Shown in pieces: positions 1 through 14,886 of a stretch of DNA of 64,000 bases. This DNA comes from Thuidium tamariscinum (taxonomy: Eukaryota > Streptophyta > Bryopsida > Hypnales > Thuidiaceae). The DNA lies in the NCBI GenBank assembly GCA_947034885.2, contig OX344751.2, positions 744,001-808,000 on the forward strand, given 5' to 3'. Both the position numbers and the translations under genes were made by a program. The notes beneath the pieces were generated by a model. It worked only from the letters and a program-made list of their open reading frames with translations. It was not told the origin of the DNA and searched no databases. Every line of letters begins with the position of its first letter. Positions within the stretch are counted from its first letter, which is position 1.

Positions 1-10
1 GGCTTAGGGT

Positions 11-250
11 CTCCATCACCTCTTTGCAAAAATTTGGTCATTTTGATTAAACCACCATCACGGCAAACGGGGGTGGCGGTCTTCGCCACCTCTTTGCAAA
101 AATTTAGCCATTTTAGTTAAACCACCATTGGGGCAAAGGGGTGGCAGTCTCCGCCACCTCTTTGCCAAAAATTTAGAATATGCTTTAGGATACCATTAGA
201 CCAAAGAGGTGGTGAAAATTGCCTCCTTTGCAAAAAAATTGAGCATGTGA
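11..250. repeat. Degenerate ~70-bp tandem repeat
   Basis: About three and a half units of 68-70 bp each begin with a CACCTCTTTGC-like box, at 17, 87, 155 and a decayed one near 222. Within a unit, the start (CCACCTCTTTGC) and the end (GCAAAGGGGTGGC) are roughly inverse complements, so every unit can fold back. The array lies just upstream of a broken Mutator-like transposase and could be its subterminal repeat region. No matching terminal inverted repeat was found on the other side. Confidence 0.6.
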
Positions 251-501
251 TTTAAGACACCACAAGGATGAAGGATCGTTGGAACAAAGATTTTGCTATC
301 ATTTGTATATGAATGAAATGTGATGGAATCATGATGATGGGCAATTTAATGTGGTGAGCTTGGAACTTCATGAATTTTTTGAGTTGTTTGTTTGATATTA
401 ATATAATTGTGTGTTGCTTGTGTAGATATAATAACTAATTGTTTGTAGAAATCAAAATGATGGTTGTAGGGGAAGTAGACTAAAAATAAAAGTGGAGGAC
501 G

Positions 502-3500
502 ATGGTTGATGTAGGAGACATTTTTGAGGTTCTTAACCTCAATGATTTCCTTTCCGATGATGAAAACAACTTTAATTTACCACCGCTTTTAGAGAGTGAC
601 AAAGAAGGTGATGGTGGAGAGGATGTTGGTGGAATTCAAGAAAAGAACTTAGATCCTTCTTTATTTTTGCATACAACATACTATTCCTTTACACGAGGAT
701 TGGGGAATTATTTTGTTCATTGGTGCGATGGAAAAATAGTGCCTTTAGCAGTAACTATTAGCACTTTGAACCCTAATTTTTTCAATCAAGATGGAGCTTC
801 ATTGGAAGCATGGTACAAGGGAATTTTGAAAAAGTGGGAGAAATATAGAAGACAATTTGAAGTACGACTTGGGCCAAATGGAGAAGATCGCTTATTTAAT
901 AAAAAGCATCCTCATCTTTTCATCCCATATGTTGATGAATGGCCCTCACTTGTACTAAAAGCACACCATGGAGGTGAAAGCCATGAAGCATACAAAGAAA
1001 CCGTTGCAAAAATTGGAGAGGAAAGGTGAATGGTTGGTACCCAAGTGAATGGCATCCCGAAATCATTTATTGAAAAAGTCATTAGTTCATGTTTGGGTTG
1101 TCACTATGGGCATCAAGCGCATGAAAGAACGGTTTGTCCATTGCGATAGTACAATGCAAAGTACACAATGCCTTTGGAAGAGGTAGAGGGCTTTTTGAAT
1201 AACTTAAAAGTCCAACACTCTATGCGCTTAAAACCAATTCATAGATACTCTTGCATGAAGCCTTTCGCATCGAAAGTCCTCATATATGTATGTCATTGGG
1301 GAACAAAATTCCAAGGGAAACCAAATGGCAATGGAGGGTTGAATGATAGGATAAAGCAATATTCAACTGCCAAATATGTGGGGTGCAAATTTCATATAAA
1401 AATTATACATCCAAATGAAGAGGGATGGGATATTGAGATTCATGTGAATCACACAATGGACATGAACCAGGATTGATAACAGATTGTTATTTTTTGCCTG
1501 TTCATCAAAGTGCATTAAACAATTGTGTTGAGTGGTTACAAAACTTAAATAACATTCCAATTAGCACTAGCGTATTCAAAAAGGTGTAAAGACATCTTGC
1601 GCACAAATGCTCCTTTGCATGAACAAAAAACATTTCGCTTCTTTTTGGATCCAAAAGAAGCATTAGTCCTCTCTTATCGACTTCAAATGCATGAAAGATG
1701 TGGTGAAGATGACTATGAAGTAGTACAACAAGCAATTTCCAAATGGATTGAAAAAAAGGGTGATTTTTTATCAATGATATGATCCTTTAAATGCAAATTC
1801 TAACAAGTGACCGTTTGTATTAATTAGTAATGCAAACTGAGGAGATGTTGAAGCGTGCCAATATTATAACTCCTAACTCGACATGGGTGATTAATTCCAC
1901 TTTTAAAACCAATCAATGGGGAATGCTATTATTTGTTGGCATGTGCCCCAATTCAAGTAGTTTGGGTATGCCTATTTTCATTATACTTTGTAGTAATGAT
2001 AATGAAAGTGGCTAGTGGAAATGGCATTGTGACTTACTATAAAAGTTGTGTTTCAAAACATGGCTACAATCCAACCAAATGCAATAGTAATTGACAAAGA
2101 CAAAACTTTGAGGATTGCTATAATGAGGGCAATAAATGAAGACGTTTGGTGCTGGGAAAACCAAATAATTGGAGGAATTCAAACAAAGTGTAGATTGCTT
2201 TTATGTTGGTTTCATGCCAAAAAAGCATGGGTAGACCATTTGTTACCTAAAGTACCCGAGGCTCTTCGCAACGAGCTATATAATGGAATGCGCTCTATGT
2301 TGGAGGCAACTACCGAAGACAACTTCAATATAACATATGGAAGGATGAAAATCCAATATGCTAACAATGCAAGCGTGTTAATGTATATTGAACAAAGTTG
2401 GGCAGGAGATAGCAGTCTTTGGAAACCTATGTGGCCTAGATGGGCTAGGATATTTAAGCATGGACATGCCAACACAACGAACCTTGTAGAATGCATGTGG
2501 CAATATGTAGAATACACCTTATTAGATGAAAAAGTCAATCGAAGACTTGATGAATTGATTTTTGCAATAATAGGTAATCCGGATACTGAATGACGATTTA
2601 GAGGATTGACATTAGATGAGCATTACAATAATGCTCATTAGTTGAGTGAATCACGAAAGTACTCCATTAGAGGAGGAGACAAGTGTAGAACAACGAGATT
2701 GCAAAAGGCCAAAAAATTGGTCCAAAGGTATAAAGAAGACCAATCAACAAATTTGGAAGTAATTGATCCATGTCATTTGGAGTTTGCATTTCAAAGTCAA
2801 ACCGTATCAAACAAATGGTACATAGTTAGTTTATCTTGTGAATGGTGTGAGTGTAATGACTATGGTCCAATATGTTAAACACATGTTGGTTGTAAAACAA
2901 ATTGTTGATGATGAATATCAACATTTATTTGATTTGCTACCAGATATATATGAACCTCGTGAATTTACCCATGACTTGGAAGATTTTGGTGAAGATGCAT
3001 GTGAGGGTCCTAGTGAAGGTCCAAGTGGAGGTTCGAGTGAGGGTCCAAGTGGAAGTTTTGAACAAGGTCTAGGTGGAGGTCCGCAATGTGGAGGGTTTTG
3101 ATACAAGTGTAAATGGGGATCCCAACGAAGATACAAACAACAAATCTTCCATAAGTCCTAATGACGACAATGAGTTTATAAAAGAGATGCTTTTAAATAT
3201 CTCAAATATGACGGCATCCCAAAATATTCCAATGGAAAGATATGCAAGTTTGACAATAGAGAAATGCAATGCCTTGAAGAAGGCCGGAGAAATGTTTATG
3301 GCAGTTTTTTAAGAGTCTATGGAGTTGAAAGTGAGATACCAAGTCAAATACTCATGCCAAGGGAAGGTGGAAGTATCACCCCGCTACAAAAAAATGTGAC
3401 AAACACAAAACTTGGACATGGGAGTCAAAAGAAAAAACGAAGATTACGTTATGAAAATTCAAGTGCTGAAGAAACAAGTGTGGTACAATCTTCAAGACCT

Positions 3501-3620
3501 AATGGTGGAATCAGTGCACAACATTGCAGAGATGTTGAACAAATCTCTTCCGGCCTATACTCATAGAAGATTGGTACAAGAGGCCGACATGCATTTGTTG
3601 CATGAGATAATTCCTCAATA
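502..3620 (+). pseudogene. Mutator-like (MULE) transposase, broken
   Basis: This is a decayed DNA-transposon gene split over at least six same-strand frame segments (502-1029, 1168-1476, 1597-1782, 1830-2015, 2048-2593, 2642-3101). The order fits MULE/SWIM transposases: an acidic N-terminus, a FAR1/FLYWCH-like zinc-binding region (about 1168-1476), a TFKTN block in the DDE fold (about 1888-1910), a PNAIVIDKD block with the second acid at 2093-2095, a CWFHAKKAW block (about 2205-2230), a TNLVE block (about 2475-2495) and a SWIM-type CxC...CxH finger (2846-2882). The usual first catalytic Asp before TFKTN is Asn (codon 1893-1895). The SWIM finger is split by a +1 frameshift at 2875/2876, just after its third Cys. 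A Gly/Pro/Ser-rich tail (about 3000-3090) follows. Multiple stops and the lost Asp show that it is inactive. Some gaps could be introns, but I found no consistent splice sites. Confidence 0.8.
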
Positions 3621-4096
3621 GAAGTTACACTCTTTTCTGTCTGTGGGATTTTTCCTAATTTAGGTTTTATCACAAATCAATTTTTAATGAGGTAACTAAT
3701 GATCGAGGAGGAGTGTTGAAGTAGTGGTTAAATCAACATTAGAATAGCAGGTGCTACTTACAGGTGACAATACTCCCAGTAAACTGTTAGTTAAACAGAG
3801 TGATCTACTAGTCACCTTGTACTCTCAACATCTTATCCACACCTAAGAATAGGTGTTGGGCTTACATAAAATATCATCTTCCCCATGCCAGGTAGTTGTA
3901 TTCTCTTGCTCATTGGTGTTGTTTGTCATTTGTGCCTTCACCTTAACACTTCGTATGGGTTGAGAACCGGTTGTGGAGGGGCGGGTCAGGAGGGCGGGTC
4001 AGGAGGGCGGGTCTGGAGGCGGGCAGGTTGTGGGTCCCCGGCGAGGACTTAGTGCCGAGTATAGGCGACCCTGAAGGGCGTTGGGCAGGATACTTC
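3621..4096. other. Junction region left of the palindrome
   Basis: No gene is seen. It contains a weak hairpin (AGGTGAC near 3770, GTCACCT near 3820) and then an abrupt switch at about 3,960 from AT-rich to GC-rich DNA with a short minisatellite. The GC-rich stretch runs to the left palindrome boundary at 4,097 and now forms the distal upstream region of the left RPS15 copy. Confidence 0.6.
3980..4018. repeat. 13-bp GC-rich minisatellite, three units
   Basis: Three adjacent copies of GGCGGGTCAGGAG (3980-3992, 3993-4005, and 4006-4018 with one A-to-T change), followed by a partial GGCGGGCAGG. It ends about 80 bp outside the left palindrome boundary. The right arm has no equivalent, so it was not part of the duplicated segment. 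Confidence 0.85.
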
Positions 4097-4101
4097 AATC
4101 A

Positions 4102-4110
4102 AAACCCTAA
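4102..4110 (+). promoter_or_regulatory. Telo-box upstream of left RPS15
   Basis: AAACCCTAA lies 141 bp before the RPS15 start codon and only five bases inside the duplicated segment. This motif is a well-known element of plant ribosomal-protein and other growth-gene promoters. The retained GC- and CT-rich leader (4140-4250) fits a highly expressed translation gene. Confidence 0.6.
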
Positions 4111-4250
4111 TTCTAGAGTGGAGAGACGATATTTCCACTGCAAGATCTTCGGAAGTTCTCCCTCTCGTCGCCTCCCTTTCTCTGTTTCGTTGTGCGAAGG
4201 CGTTGTTTCGCCGTGCGTAGCTTCCGCAAGCTTTCTCGCCCTCTTGCGCC

Positions 4251-5786
<1,536 letters not shown>

Positions 5787-8700
5787 ACGGCGGTAGAACT
5801 TGTTGCCGTTCTGTATCTTCCTTAGCCGGTTGGTTGTTGCTAGAGTCTGAACATTTACCAGAAGAATTTTGATATGAAATGACGATTGAGTTCCGTGGTG
5901 GGCTCGCATTTCGATGTGCACATCTTTTCTGTTGGAATATGGAATGAATCAGCGTTTTTTGAATCAATTGTACACCCATACTGCTGGGTTCGTAACTTCG
6001 ACTGTTCCAAGTCTGAGCGGCGTGGATCGTTTTTGAGTTTTCGGATTTTCCGAAGTTTTCAGAATAACAGTACGATTCAGTCTTGGGTCAATGTATCCTA
6101 CCGCCTGTTGTCTCGTAACTGTCCTTTAATAGGAATAGTCCACAACGCACAACATCAAGGTTTCCAAAAGAGCAAAACAAAGAAGACTCTCCGCCGGGGA
6201 CCTTGTCCCTTGGTTCGTTGTACTGGTGCCTCTATCACTGGAAATTGTCCATGTGTTTCAAGAATTTTTTCTTTTTAAAGTTTCCCAAGGACATACCTGG
6301 TCAATATATTCCGTGGTTAGTTTCTCAGAGTGGAACTGCAGAAGTGATTTATTTTGTTTTGCCTCACAAGGTGTACTCTAGCAATCTCCATACCCTCAAG
6401 AAATGAAATCAACCACCAAGTGATCACGACAAATCTTACTCATGTTTCAGGGGTAGTTGTGGTCTGCTTGTGATTGGCACCCTGTTGCTTCCAACAGGAA
6501 CAATTTCGAATTTATTTACTTGATACATAGATAATGATAATTGAATTTGTTCCATTGAATTCCAGAAACAGGGAAATTCCTATCAGTAGAGCATTGTGCT
6601 CTTGTAACGAAAACAACTTAATTGAAAGTAAAACGAATCAATTTAATTTGTGATACATGATTTCAAAATTAGTGTTGAACCTAAGAAAACAGTTTATCAT
6701 TTGGTGAATAAAGTATATGACAACTATTGGTGCTATGTTGCCTTTAACTCCATTAAGATTAGGAGGTTGTGTGGATTTCCAAAATAATAAAGATGTATTA
6801 TTAAATGTGAATTAGAATAATAATTTAACCTCTAAAGGACCAACGTGCCTTTTTTGGGAACATAACTATTTTGGGTAGGTACGTGTGACTAGAGATTTCT
6901 GTGTTTTGGGACCAAAATTTAATTGAAGGTGTGAACGAGGAAAACCTTTAAAGCCCAACAACTTTCGTGACTTTTGATTGCATGGTTAAAAAGTTAATGC
7001 ATGATATGTTGTTTATTTCTCAACTTGGGCAGTTTGGGCAGATCTGAAAAAATGACCTTCTATGAAAACAAAAACTTGAAATTGGTTTTATAGATTTATA
7101 TATAGGTGGAAAGCTTTGAACCATTGCATTTGGACTAATGAGTCAAAAGTTATGAAGAATTTTAGTTTGCGGGTAGTTATGGATTCTCTACTCTAAAATA
7201 AACTTTGAAGTCTTCTACTTTACTCAATTTTCAATATTTTTGGGAAAAAATAAAAACATTGGATGTAGATTGTTTATTACAACATTTGAACCATTGGAAT
7301 TGGCAAGTTTCCATTTCGCAAATAAATTCTTAACAATTTAGTATTTTGAATCATTCTCTACTTCTTTTCACTTACTATTTTTTTCCTATATGTTGTCCAA
7401 TTCCAAATGATTTGAACTTTTTCAAGCATGTAGCCAACTTGCCTTGGAGAATGAATCCAAAGAAGCACTACCATTTCGGACTTTCTTTCATGCAAATGTG
7501 AGCTTGTAAAGTGCAGCTACCCGGATTTCTACAATGGTAAAAAAACGTTTTTTGTAACTTTGAACACTAATATCTTGTAATCCACACGGTAGAAAATTTT
7601 GAAAATTTTGAAATTTTTTCGTCATCTTTCCAAACCAACATACTACAAGATCCTACGGTTACATGTGTCCAAAAACAATACTTTCCAAATATTTGGTACT
7701 TGTGTTAAAAATGGCAGTTTTGGAGGATTTTTAGTGAAAACATTGTAAAGAACTTTAGGGGTTGATGACAACTTTCAAATCGTGGTTGTGAAATATGATC
7801 CATAGATCATATCCATGTGGTTCTACAAACAATTGCACTTATCAATGTTTTTCAATGAAGAATTAAACCCAAAATTGAGATCCCTTCTAAAATGAATTTT
7901 ATATTGAATATTTATGATTTTCACTCTCGCTTAAGTCCAAAATGTTACATTCTAATCCCAATGATTTTGGAAGATTTTTACCTTACTTTTTAAATCTAGG
8001 CTTCTTTGAAGCATCATTCTTTTATAGTTATTACATGAAGCCACTTCTAGCATCCTTTGAACTATAAAATATTTGCAAAGCAAGTCTTCAAAATCTATAT
8101 TGTGCAAATGTTAACCCTTAAAATTTTCATCAACTATAATATGGTCAATCGATTTTTAGAATGACCATTTCTAGGATTAGGAATGTGAAAAGTCATTTAT
8201 TCTTGGGCTTATTCCCAAGAATATAAAGTTAACTATGATGTGGTGTACATATTGAGATTACAAAGGAGATTTACTATTGAATTCATAAAAATTTCCAAAG
8301 CATAGGTGGTTTGAAGGTAAAGAGTCAAAAAGACATGGAATAAGGAATTCTTGGCCAATGAGGTCAAGGCATGTGTTTTCCTAGCTCTTTGTGGTTTATA
8401 TTTAGCAACAACTACTAAATAAACGTCTTGCTTTTGGATTTGATCCATTTTTCAAATTTTTTCCCTATTGTGCATTTGTTCTTTTGTTCTTTCTCTCTAC
8501 TATTTGATCTTAAATTTTGGCTCCAAATTTGTGGCAAATCTTTCTTTTTTTCTCATAGTTTTTTGGAAATTGAATAATGAAACGATTACTATTGCAAAAC
8601 CATTTTCTCACTTGTTTTTTATCCTAAAAACACAAGACTTGTTTCTATGCATGTGGAACTTAGTTACCTTGAGAATCATAAGTGTAGGTTGCCAACTTTC

Positions 8701-10204
8701 TAAAATGTTATGTGTCCAAAAGTGCTAGTCAAAGCATAATTTTAGTTACAACCAAACATGGATTTCTTTGAAATAACCTTCACCTAATGTTATAATCTTG
8801 CAATCTATGAGTTGGATTGAAACCAAACTTTATAGAAGTAATAAGGATTGTTGGCTTTCTATAAGATCCTTCAATTAATTTTGCCTTAAAATGATTCATC
8901 ACCCCTTGAGCTTCAACTCTTTGTAACTTACAAAATTAGGATCCAAAACACCTTGAAAGTTGCTTGAAATCTTTGAAGATTAAAGAACTAATGCAAGAAA
9001 ATTCAAAAAAATATTGATGGATGAAAAAAAATTTGGTGATTTGGGGGGGTGTTTGAACTCACCCAATGCTTGAAATTTGAATGCTTGATCCTATACATGT
9101 TGATCTATTTTCAATAAATGTAACTAGCATAGTCAATCTAATCATCATGATTCTTTTTTGAATCAATTCTTATAGGAATGGATAGAAAAAATTTGACTTG
9201 TAAATATGAAGATCTTGAATATAAATTCTTCATAACATTACAAATTTGGATAAATGTTGAAACCTAAATTCAAATAGTGTGGTAGCACTTATAAATACAA
9301 ACTCAAATGGAAAAATCCAATCATGTTTTTGTTAGTCAAAGAAGTATATCAACATCATTTTTTTGAAGGTACATTGTCCTAAATACTAATGAATCTTTAT
9401 AACTAAGTAGACTTGGTTAACCTTTAAAAAATTCATTTTGAGACTATATGGTCAACTTCAATATTATTTGCTTTGTAGTTTGTATCTTTTTGAAATTTGA
9501 TTGGAGTTTTTTAATTTTATGTTTTAGAGTCAAAATCACATGTCTTCCATAAGTTCAAAACATTTGAAATTATTTTGAAATTATGAATAATAAGTGAAAG
9601 AAATTTTACATTAAATACAAAAAATGGTTAGAAAATCTAAAAATTTCACCATTGTTGAACACTATGGTTTAGAACAATATAATGCAAACCAAAATTTGGT
9701 GTTTATTTAGAGCTAGAAAATCTAGGAACAAGGGGTACATCTTTAAATTCAAATTGCTATATAATATTCAATTTTGAGGATTATACAAAATTCAAAATTG
9801 GTGTAAAAATTAATTTTAGTTGAACTCAAATTTTTTAAATGGTTTTTTTTAATTCTTAAGAGTTAGATTTAGGACAAATATATATATACATTCCAAAATT
9901 CACTACAACAAAGCAACTTTTGTCATTTGTCTTCTTAGCATCTTTCTTTATAGGGAGGTTAATAATTTTTTAGTGAGTGATTCTATCCTACCACCATCCA
10001 CAAGAGACATATTCAAAGATTTTTCAAAAAAAGAATAGGATGAGAAATTGCAATCCTTCATTTCATATTATGCTTATGAAATTGTTCATGAATTAGTAAA
10101 TTTCTCACTCCAAACACATTGTTGAGTTTAAAGGTCATATTTTCATCTTTCATCTTTCTTGCTAAAAAAAGCTTTGAATCCCACTGATTTGAAGGAATAC
10201 TTTA
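5787..10204. other. Non-coding AT-rich remainder of left arm
   Basis: This starts with the RPS15 3' UTR. No coding gene is supported. Open frames at 5886-6278, 6203-6406, 8233-8448 and 8468-8728 lack splice context, have AT-rich composition and no recognisable protein motif. CTAAAGGACCA-type boxes (for example near 6833) resemble termini of the MITE-like repeats elsewhere in this window. The segment about 8148-8985 recurs, diverged, at about 49785-50620. The mirror image of this whole stretch occupies 14887-19305. Confidence 0.7.
8148..8985 (+). repeat. Dispersed repeat, copy in left arm
   Basis: This is clearly similar, in the same orientation, to about 49785-50620. Shared landmarks include a TTTTTAGAATG...CATTTCTAG stretch, GAATATAAAGTTAA, GGCCAATGAGGTCAAGGCA, TCTCCAAATTTGTGGCAAAT-like sequence and TTCATCACCC...GAGCTTCAACTCTTTG. 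The exact mirror copy in the right arm (about 16107-16944) arises from the palindrome. The family is not recognised; the copies have no intact gene. Confidence 0.7.
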
Positions 10205-13200
10205 ATCCTTAAAGTAAAAACATATTAAGGAGGTATTCAACCAAAAATTATCAATAGGACCTATAGGTGCATTTTTCATTTTTACTCTACTATTAAAAGT
10301 CATCCATTTGCCAATATTTGGTCTCAATGTCCTTTCATGATTAACTCTACAAGAAGAGACTTAAGTAATGGATATTGAAGTTAGCCAAAATAATGTAGAT
10401 TCTTATTTTATTCTTTCAATTTCCACTTAAACTAGGAAAGTTAGTTATCAAATACTATTTTTTCTTGACAATTTTTAGAGATAATATTTTAAAGTGAAAA
10501 CACCGAAAATCATCAAAATATAGTTTAAATAGTTGGAACTAATTCAACATAGTTGTAGGCATCCTTTTTATGAAAACAAATCTTTTTTGTAGTATTAGCA
10601 ATTGAAAATCATGAATTTAGATACATTAGAAGCATTAGAATTTTTGGATTAGATATGAAATTACTATGAATTTTTAAAGTGAAGCTCTTCAATCCACCTC
10701 ACAGGCCCCTCCATTTGTGAAAAGGAAACCCACCTTAGAGTCACTTGAGGGCTTTTATAATATCAATCTACAATATATGAGTTGATGTCCTTGTTTATGA
10801 CCTTGACTATGCCCAAGAATAGAATTGAAAAGGAGGCAACATTACTCTTAGTTGATAATTAGCTCATACTGTCACGATGTTTAGCTGTCTTGATTTGTTA
10901 CTAACCAAAGCCAACCCAGCCCTACCCCGGAAAGAGGCTTGGTGGCTAATTGTGACCTTGTAATAACGTACACCAAAACTACTGCTAATACCAAGTGGGA
11001 ATATACCTTTAGCATGCTTCAATATAATTCACAATCCATTTTTTTACAGTGAGCTATCCATTCCAAACCCTCCTATTGGGCAAGTGCTAAAGCTTGCACG
11101 GTTTATGAGCCTCCTACCATAAAATGATTATAGAAGTAGGAATCTGATATTACACTCATGTGGGCCGCAAAGAATCACATACAAAAATCCATATGGTATT
11201 GAAAAAAGTTTGATTCTTCAAAAAGATTAATTTTTTAGATAACAATTTTTACCTAAAAGAAATTGAAAATAACTATTTGGATGCAATAATGAAGACTACC
11301 TTTAGGCTATTCAATATAATTCATGGTTAGTGTCAATCTAGATCTTTTTTGGTGAGGTAGAATCATAGTTAGCAAGAAGTTGAAGTATTTATTGTCTCTA
11401 GTATAAGTTTGGTTGTAGAATCTATAATTTCTTGAATTAATTTGTCTATAATTGAAGGATAGATCCTTCCAATCATCATTGTGTAAGTTGGATATTTTAG
11501 AATTTTCAAATATTTTTGTATTTGATAAGAATTATCTTAATTTTTTTCTTAAGAGAATTCATAGTCTTTTCAAATTATCTTGACAGAGCTTGAAAATTTC
11601 ATGACTTATAGTACACATATGATGACATCTTTGAATAATAAATATAAAATCTTTCATTCATATTTAATTGAAAAATAGCAACTAACAAAGTGATGAATAT
11701 GATGGCTTGAAATCAATGGTCTTGGGCATGTCTGTCCAAGGTTGTGGGATAAAAAACAAATAATAGTCGCTTTCAATGATGAATGTTGAACGACATCCAA
11801 CCTTAGACTATAACATGATTCAAGAGTAGAATTGGATTCTACAATCCATCTCTCACAATTATTCTAGAAAGCTTTTTGAAAAAATCTTCATGGTATAAGC
11901 TCAATGAAGAACCGAGTGTTCATGCAAGTTTTGAATCTTTCTTCAAAATCCACTTTCACCTCCTACGTACCATCATCAAACCTCCAATTAGTGAATAAAT
12001 TTTACAATTGCATTTCAGTCTAGATATTCTTTTGAATATGGTCAACAACTTTTTACTTAAAAAAAGGTAACAAAGTACAAGTTGAATATGCTATAAAAAT
12101 GATATTGAAATTTTGTAAAAAAATAGCTCATAAAATAGTAGAGTAAGATTGCCAAATACAAATAAGGCATCTTTATCAAATGTGGGAGAAGTAAACAATG
12201 AATACCTTTTTGGCTCTATAGGAAAAGGCATTGTAGGTTTAGGGTTTAGGGAATATTTCACTTAATGGGGCTCGAAAAAAAATTTTAACTGAATTTTTTT
12301 TTATTAGACTAATTACTACTAGGTCAATTTATGTCTTCTATGTTGTAACCTTAGAAGGATACACTAGTCTCCATGAAAATCATCTTTTTGCACTAGTGAG
12401 AATCATTTACTTAAAAAAATTCAAAAAAATTCATTAGAGACCAAACTACTATTTATGATCTCTCCTTTCTATACAAAATTCCAAGGATGAACAATTGCAC
12501 TTCTATGTTACATGCAAAATTCTCTGCCATCAATTAGATAGTTGAAGTCCATAGCAACATTACAAGGTTAAATTAGGAATACCTATCATTTTTTGTTGAT
12601 TCTTCATATATTCTACTAGCTAACTGAGCCTCAATATCTGAATCCTTGCTACTTTTTTATGTATTGCATATTTCTTTGTGGACACCTATAATTTCTATAT
12701 TTTTGGATGAGTTTATTGGGGGAGAGACAAGAAGTGTAGTAGAAAATGGTGTGAGATAAAAGTTAGGGTCAATTTAATTCATTGAAGGTAAAATTTATAC
12801 TTTTGGTAGATCAACCATAGCATTAGTAATATGTACTTAGGGTGATTATAAAAAAAGTAGGTTATGGGGAAAACCTTCATTTTTGAATATGGTAGGAAAA
12901 AAATAGGGTGCCAAAGGTTTGATCCTCCTAAAAGTGTTTTATAGATTTAGTATCTTAATGAAAAATTAGAGGAGGTGGTTGGAAAAATTGCCTTGATTTT
13001 GAATTAAAATGAAGTGCCTAAAGGTCGAAAATTGGGAATCTAAGACTCCTACCTATGTTCCAATCTCGTGTGGCACAAATATATAGCAAGAATATGTGGC
13101 ACGAACACGTTGGCAACTTGGTGGTCATAGTCCACAATAGTAGGGCTCTCGGAAGCACATGTGCTTGTTCTTGGAGTATTCATGATCTTTGTATATTTTT

Positions 13201-14886
13201 ATAATTATAAAATGCATAAAGAAATAGGGTGTAAAAAATTAGTCTCTCCAAGACTTTACCAAAAAATAGGGTGTTGAAAAATACACACACGTAGCTTTTT
13301 TCTACTTATAGGGAGTAAAAAAATTTGGAAGGAGATAAATCCCCCCCCCTCATTAAATACCTTGTTATTTCACGTGGTTACAAAAACATAAAGGATATGA
13401 CCCCCCCGAGATGAATTTCTTCCTATTTCTACCTATGTTTAAGAATCTTTCTTTGAATTGGTAGTACTCTCCAACAGCTCCAAAGTCTTTTGTTTTTGGA
13501 GCAACTCACGATTTGGAAAGCTATATGGTAATCAAAGTCTTTCTATTAATTAATTAATTTTTTAATCATTTTATGATTAATTATGATTTTAATTTGTCTC
13601 TTTGTGAAGGTTATCCATGTCATCCCATACAATGTTGTGTAACTCTTTGCACACAATGCATACAAGGTGATTTTTTGCATTAATTGCCACGGCTTTTTTT
13701 GACTTTCTAGTGCCAAACTACACCCCAAAAAATAATTTGGATAAAAGATGGTGACAAACCATGATGTTTTTAAAAAAAAAACTTCAAATTAAAAATTATA
13801 AAATTAATTATAAAAAAATTAGATGAAATTGCTATAGGGATATGCATGAGTGTGTTGGAATGTTTTTTCAATTGCCAAATAAGATCTAAAACACTAATTT
13901 AATAGTTATAAATTTAATAAAAGTGACTATATTTTTGGTGCTATTAGTGAAGATTATTTGTGCACTTACTTTCGGTGTCTAATCCATTGCAAGAAAGCAT
14001 TCTTTGTTATTAGCCATGATTTTGAGGGCTAATTTATACACATATTTCTTGCATCTACTGATCTACATCTTATCCTAAAATACAAATCTACAATTGTAAA
14101 ATTTAACATTAGAAAACTTCAATTTATATGCTCTGGTGTTGTAATTGTTTATAAATGAATAATTTTCATTTACCAAAATTACAAAAAAATAGACTTTTTT
14201 AATTACAAAATTTGTATAAATTTTTTTAATAAAATTTAAAAAATATAGGGAATTCACCGGAAGTGTGTACTACAATGTAGAACATTACAGCCATGCAAAC
14301 CAAACATACTATATCACACTGTAATTAAGAAATCAAAATCCTAATGATTTGTGCACAATATTCAAGTTGCAATGAAATTTTCAAATCCTCAAATTTGGCT
14401 TAAAAATGGAGTTAATAAATTTCATTTTATAAGTAAAACTCAGTTTCAAAAAGAATCTAATTTAAATTGCCAAAATTCCAATCAAGAATTTGAAGGTAGA
14501 TGTTCCCAAATCATACTATAGAAAGATCCATTTCTAGACATTTTTTAGAATTAAGACCTTATCACAAATTAAAAATAGTAATCTAAATGACTTGATTTTG
14601 GGGTAATGATGTTGCATATACTTCAACCAAACTCCAACAAAAAAAAATGAAAGTTATCCATATATTGGTATTTGAAATAGAACTTTAAAGGTCATTATCA
14701 TGAATTGGTGCTTGTGGGATTTTTAGGGTTTTCATTCTCGATACAGCATGAACACACACTTAAATAGGCTCCAACTCTTCAATTACAACTCATTCTGCAA
14801 ATGCCACAATGAATGTACACGCGGATGAATCCTCATCTCATGCCTGATAGAGATATTATGCTAGCCATTCCATTTTAGAATCACCC
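10205..14886. other. Unique spacer of the palindrome
   Basis: This 4.68-kb AT-rich stretch separates the two arms. I see no gene, RNA or complete transposon in it. Notable only are two tandem telomere-type heptamers (TTTAGGG twice, 12238-12251), within about 310 bp of the symmetry centre at 12546, C-runs near 13343 and 13402, and a short less AT-rich patch (about 10865-10960) without coding potential. Confidence 0.7.

Noticed and set aside
5886..6278. 130-residue frame after RPS15 in both arms
   Set aside because: It lies in the 3' UTR and flank of RPS15, with no motif and no splice context. Conservation between the arms reflects the duplication only.
8468..8728. 86-residue hydrophobic frame in the palindrome arm
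   Set aside because: Hydrophobicity comes from T-rich DNA. The diverged repeat copy at 50152-50349 does not preserve the full frame, so there is no sign of selection.
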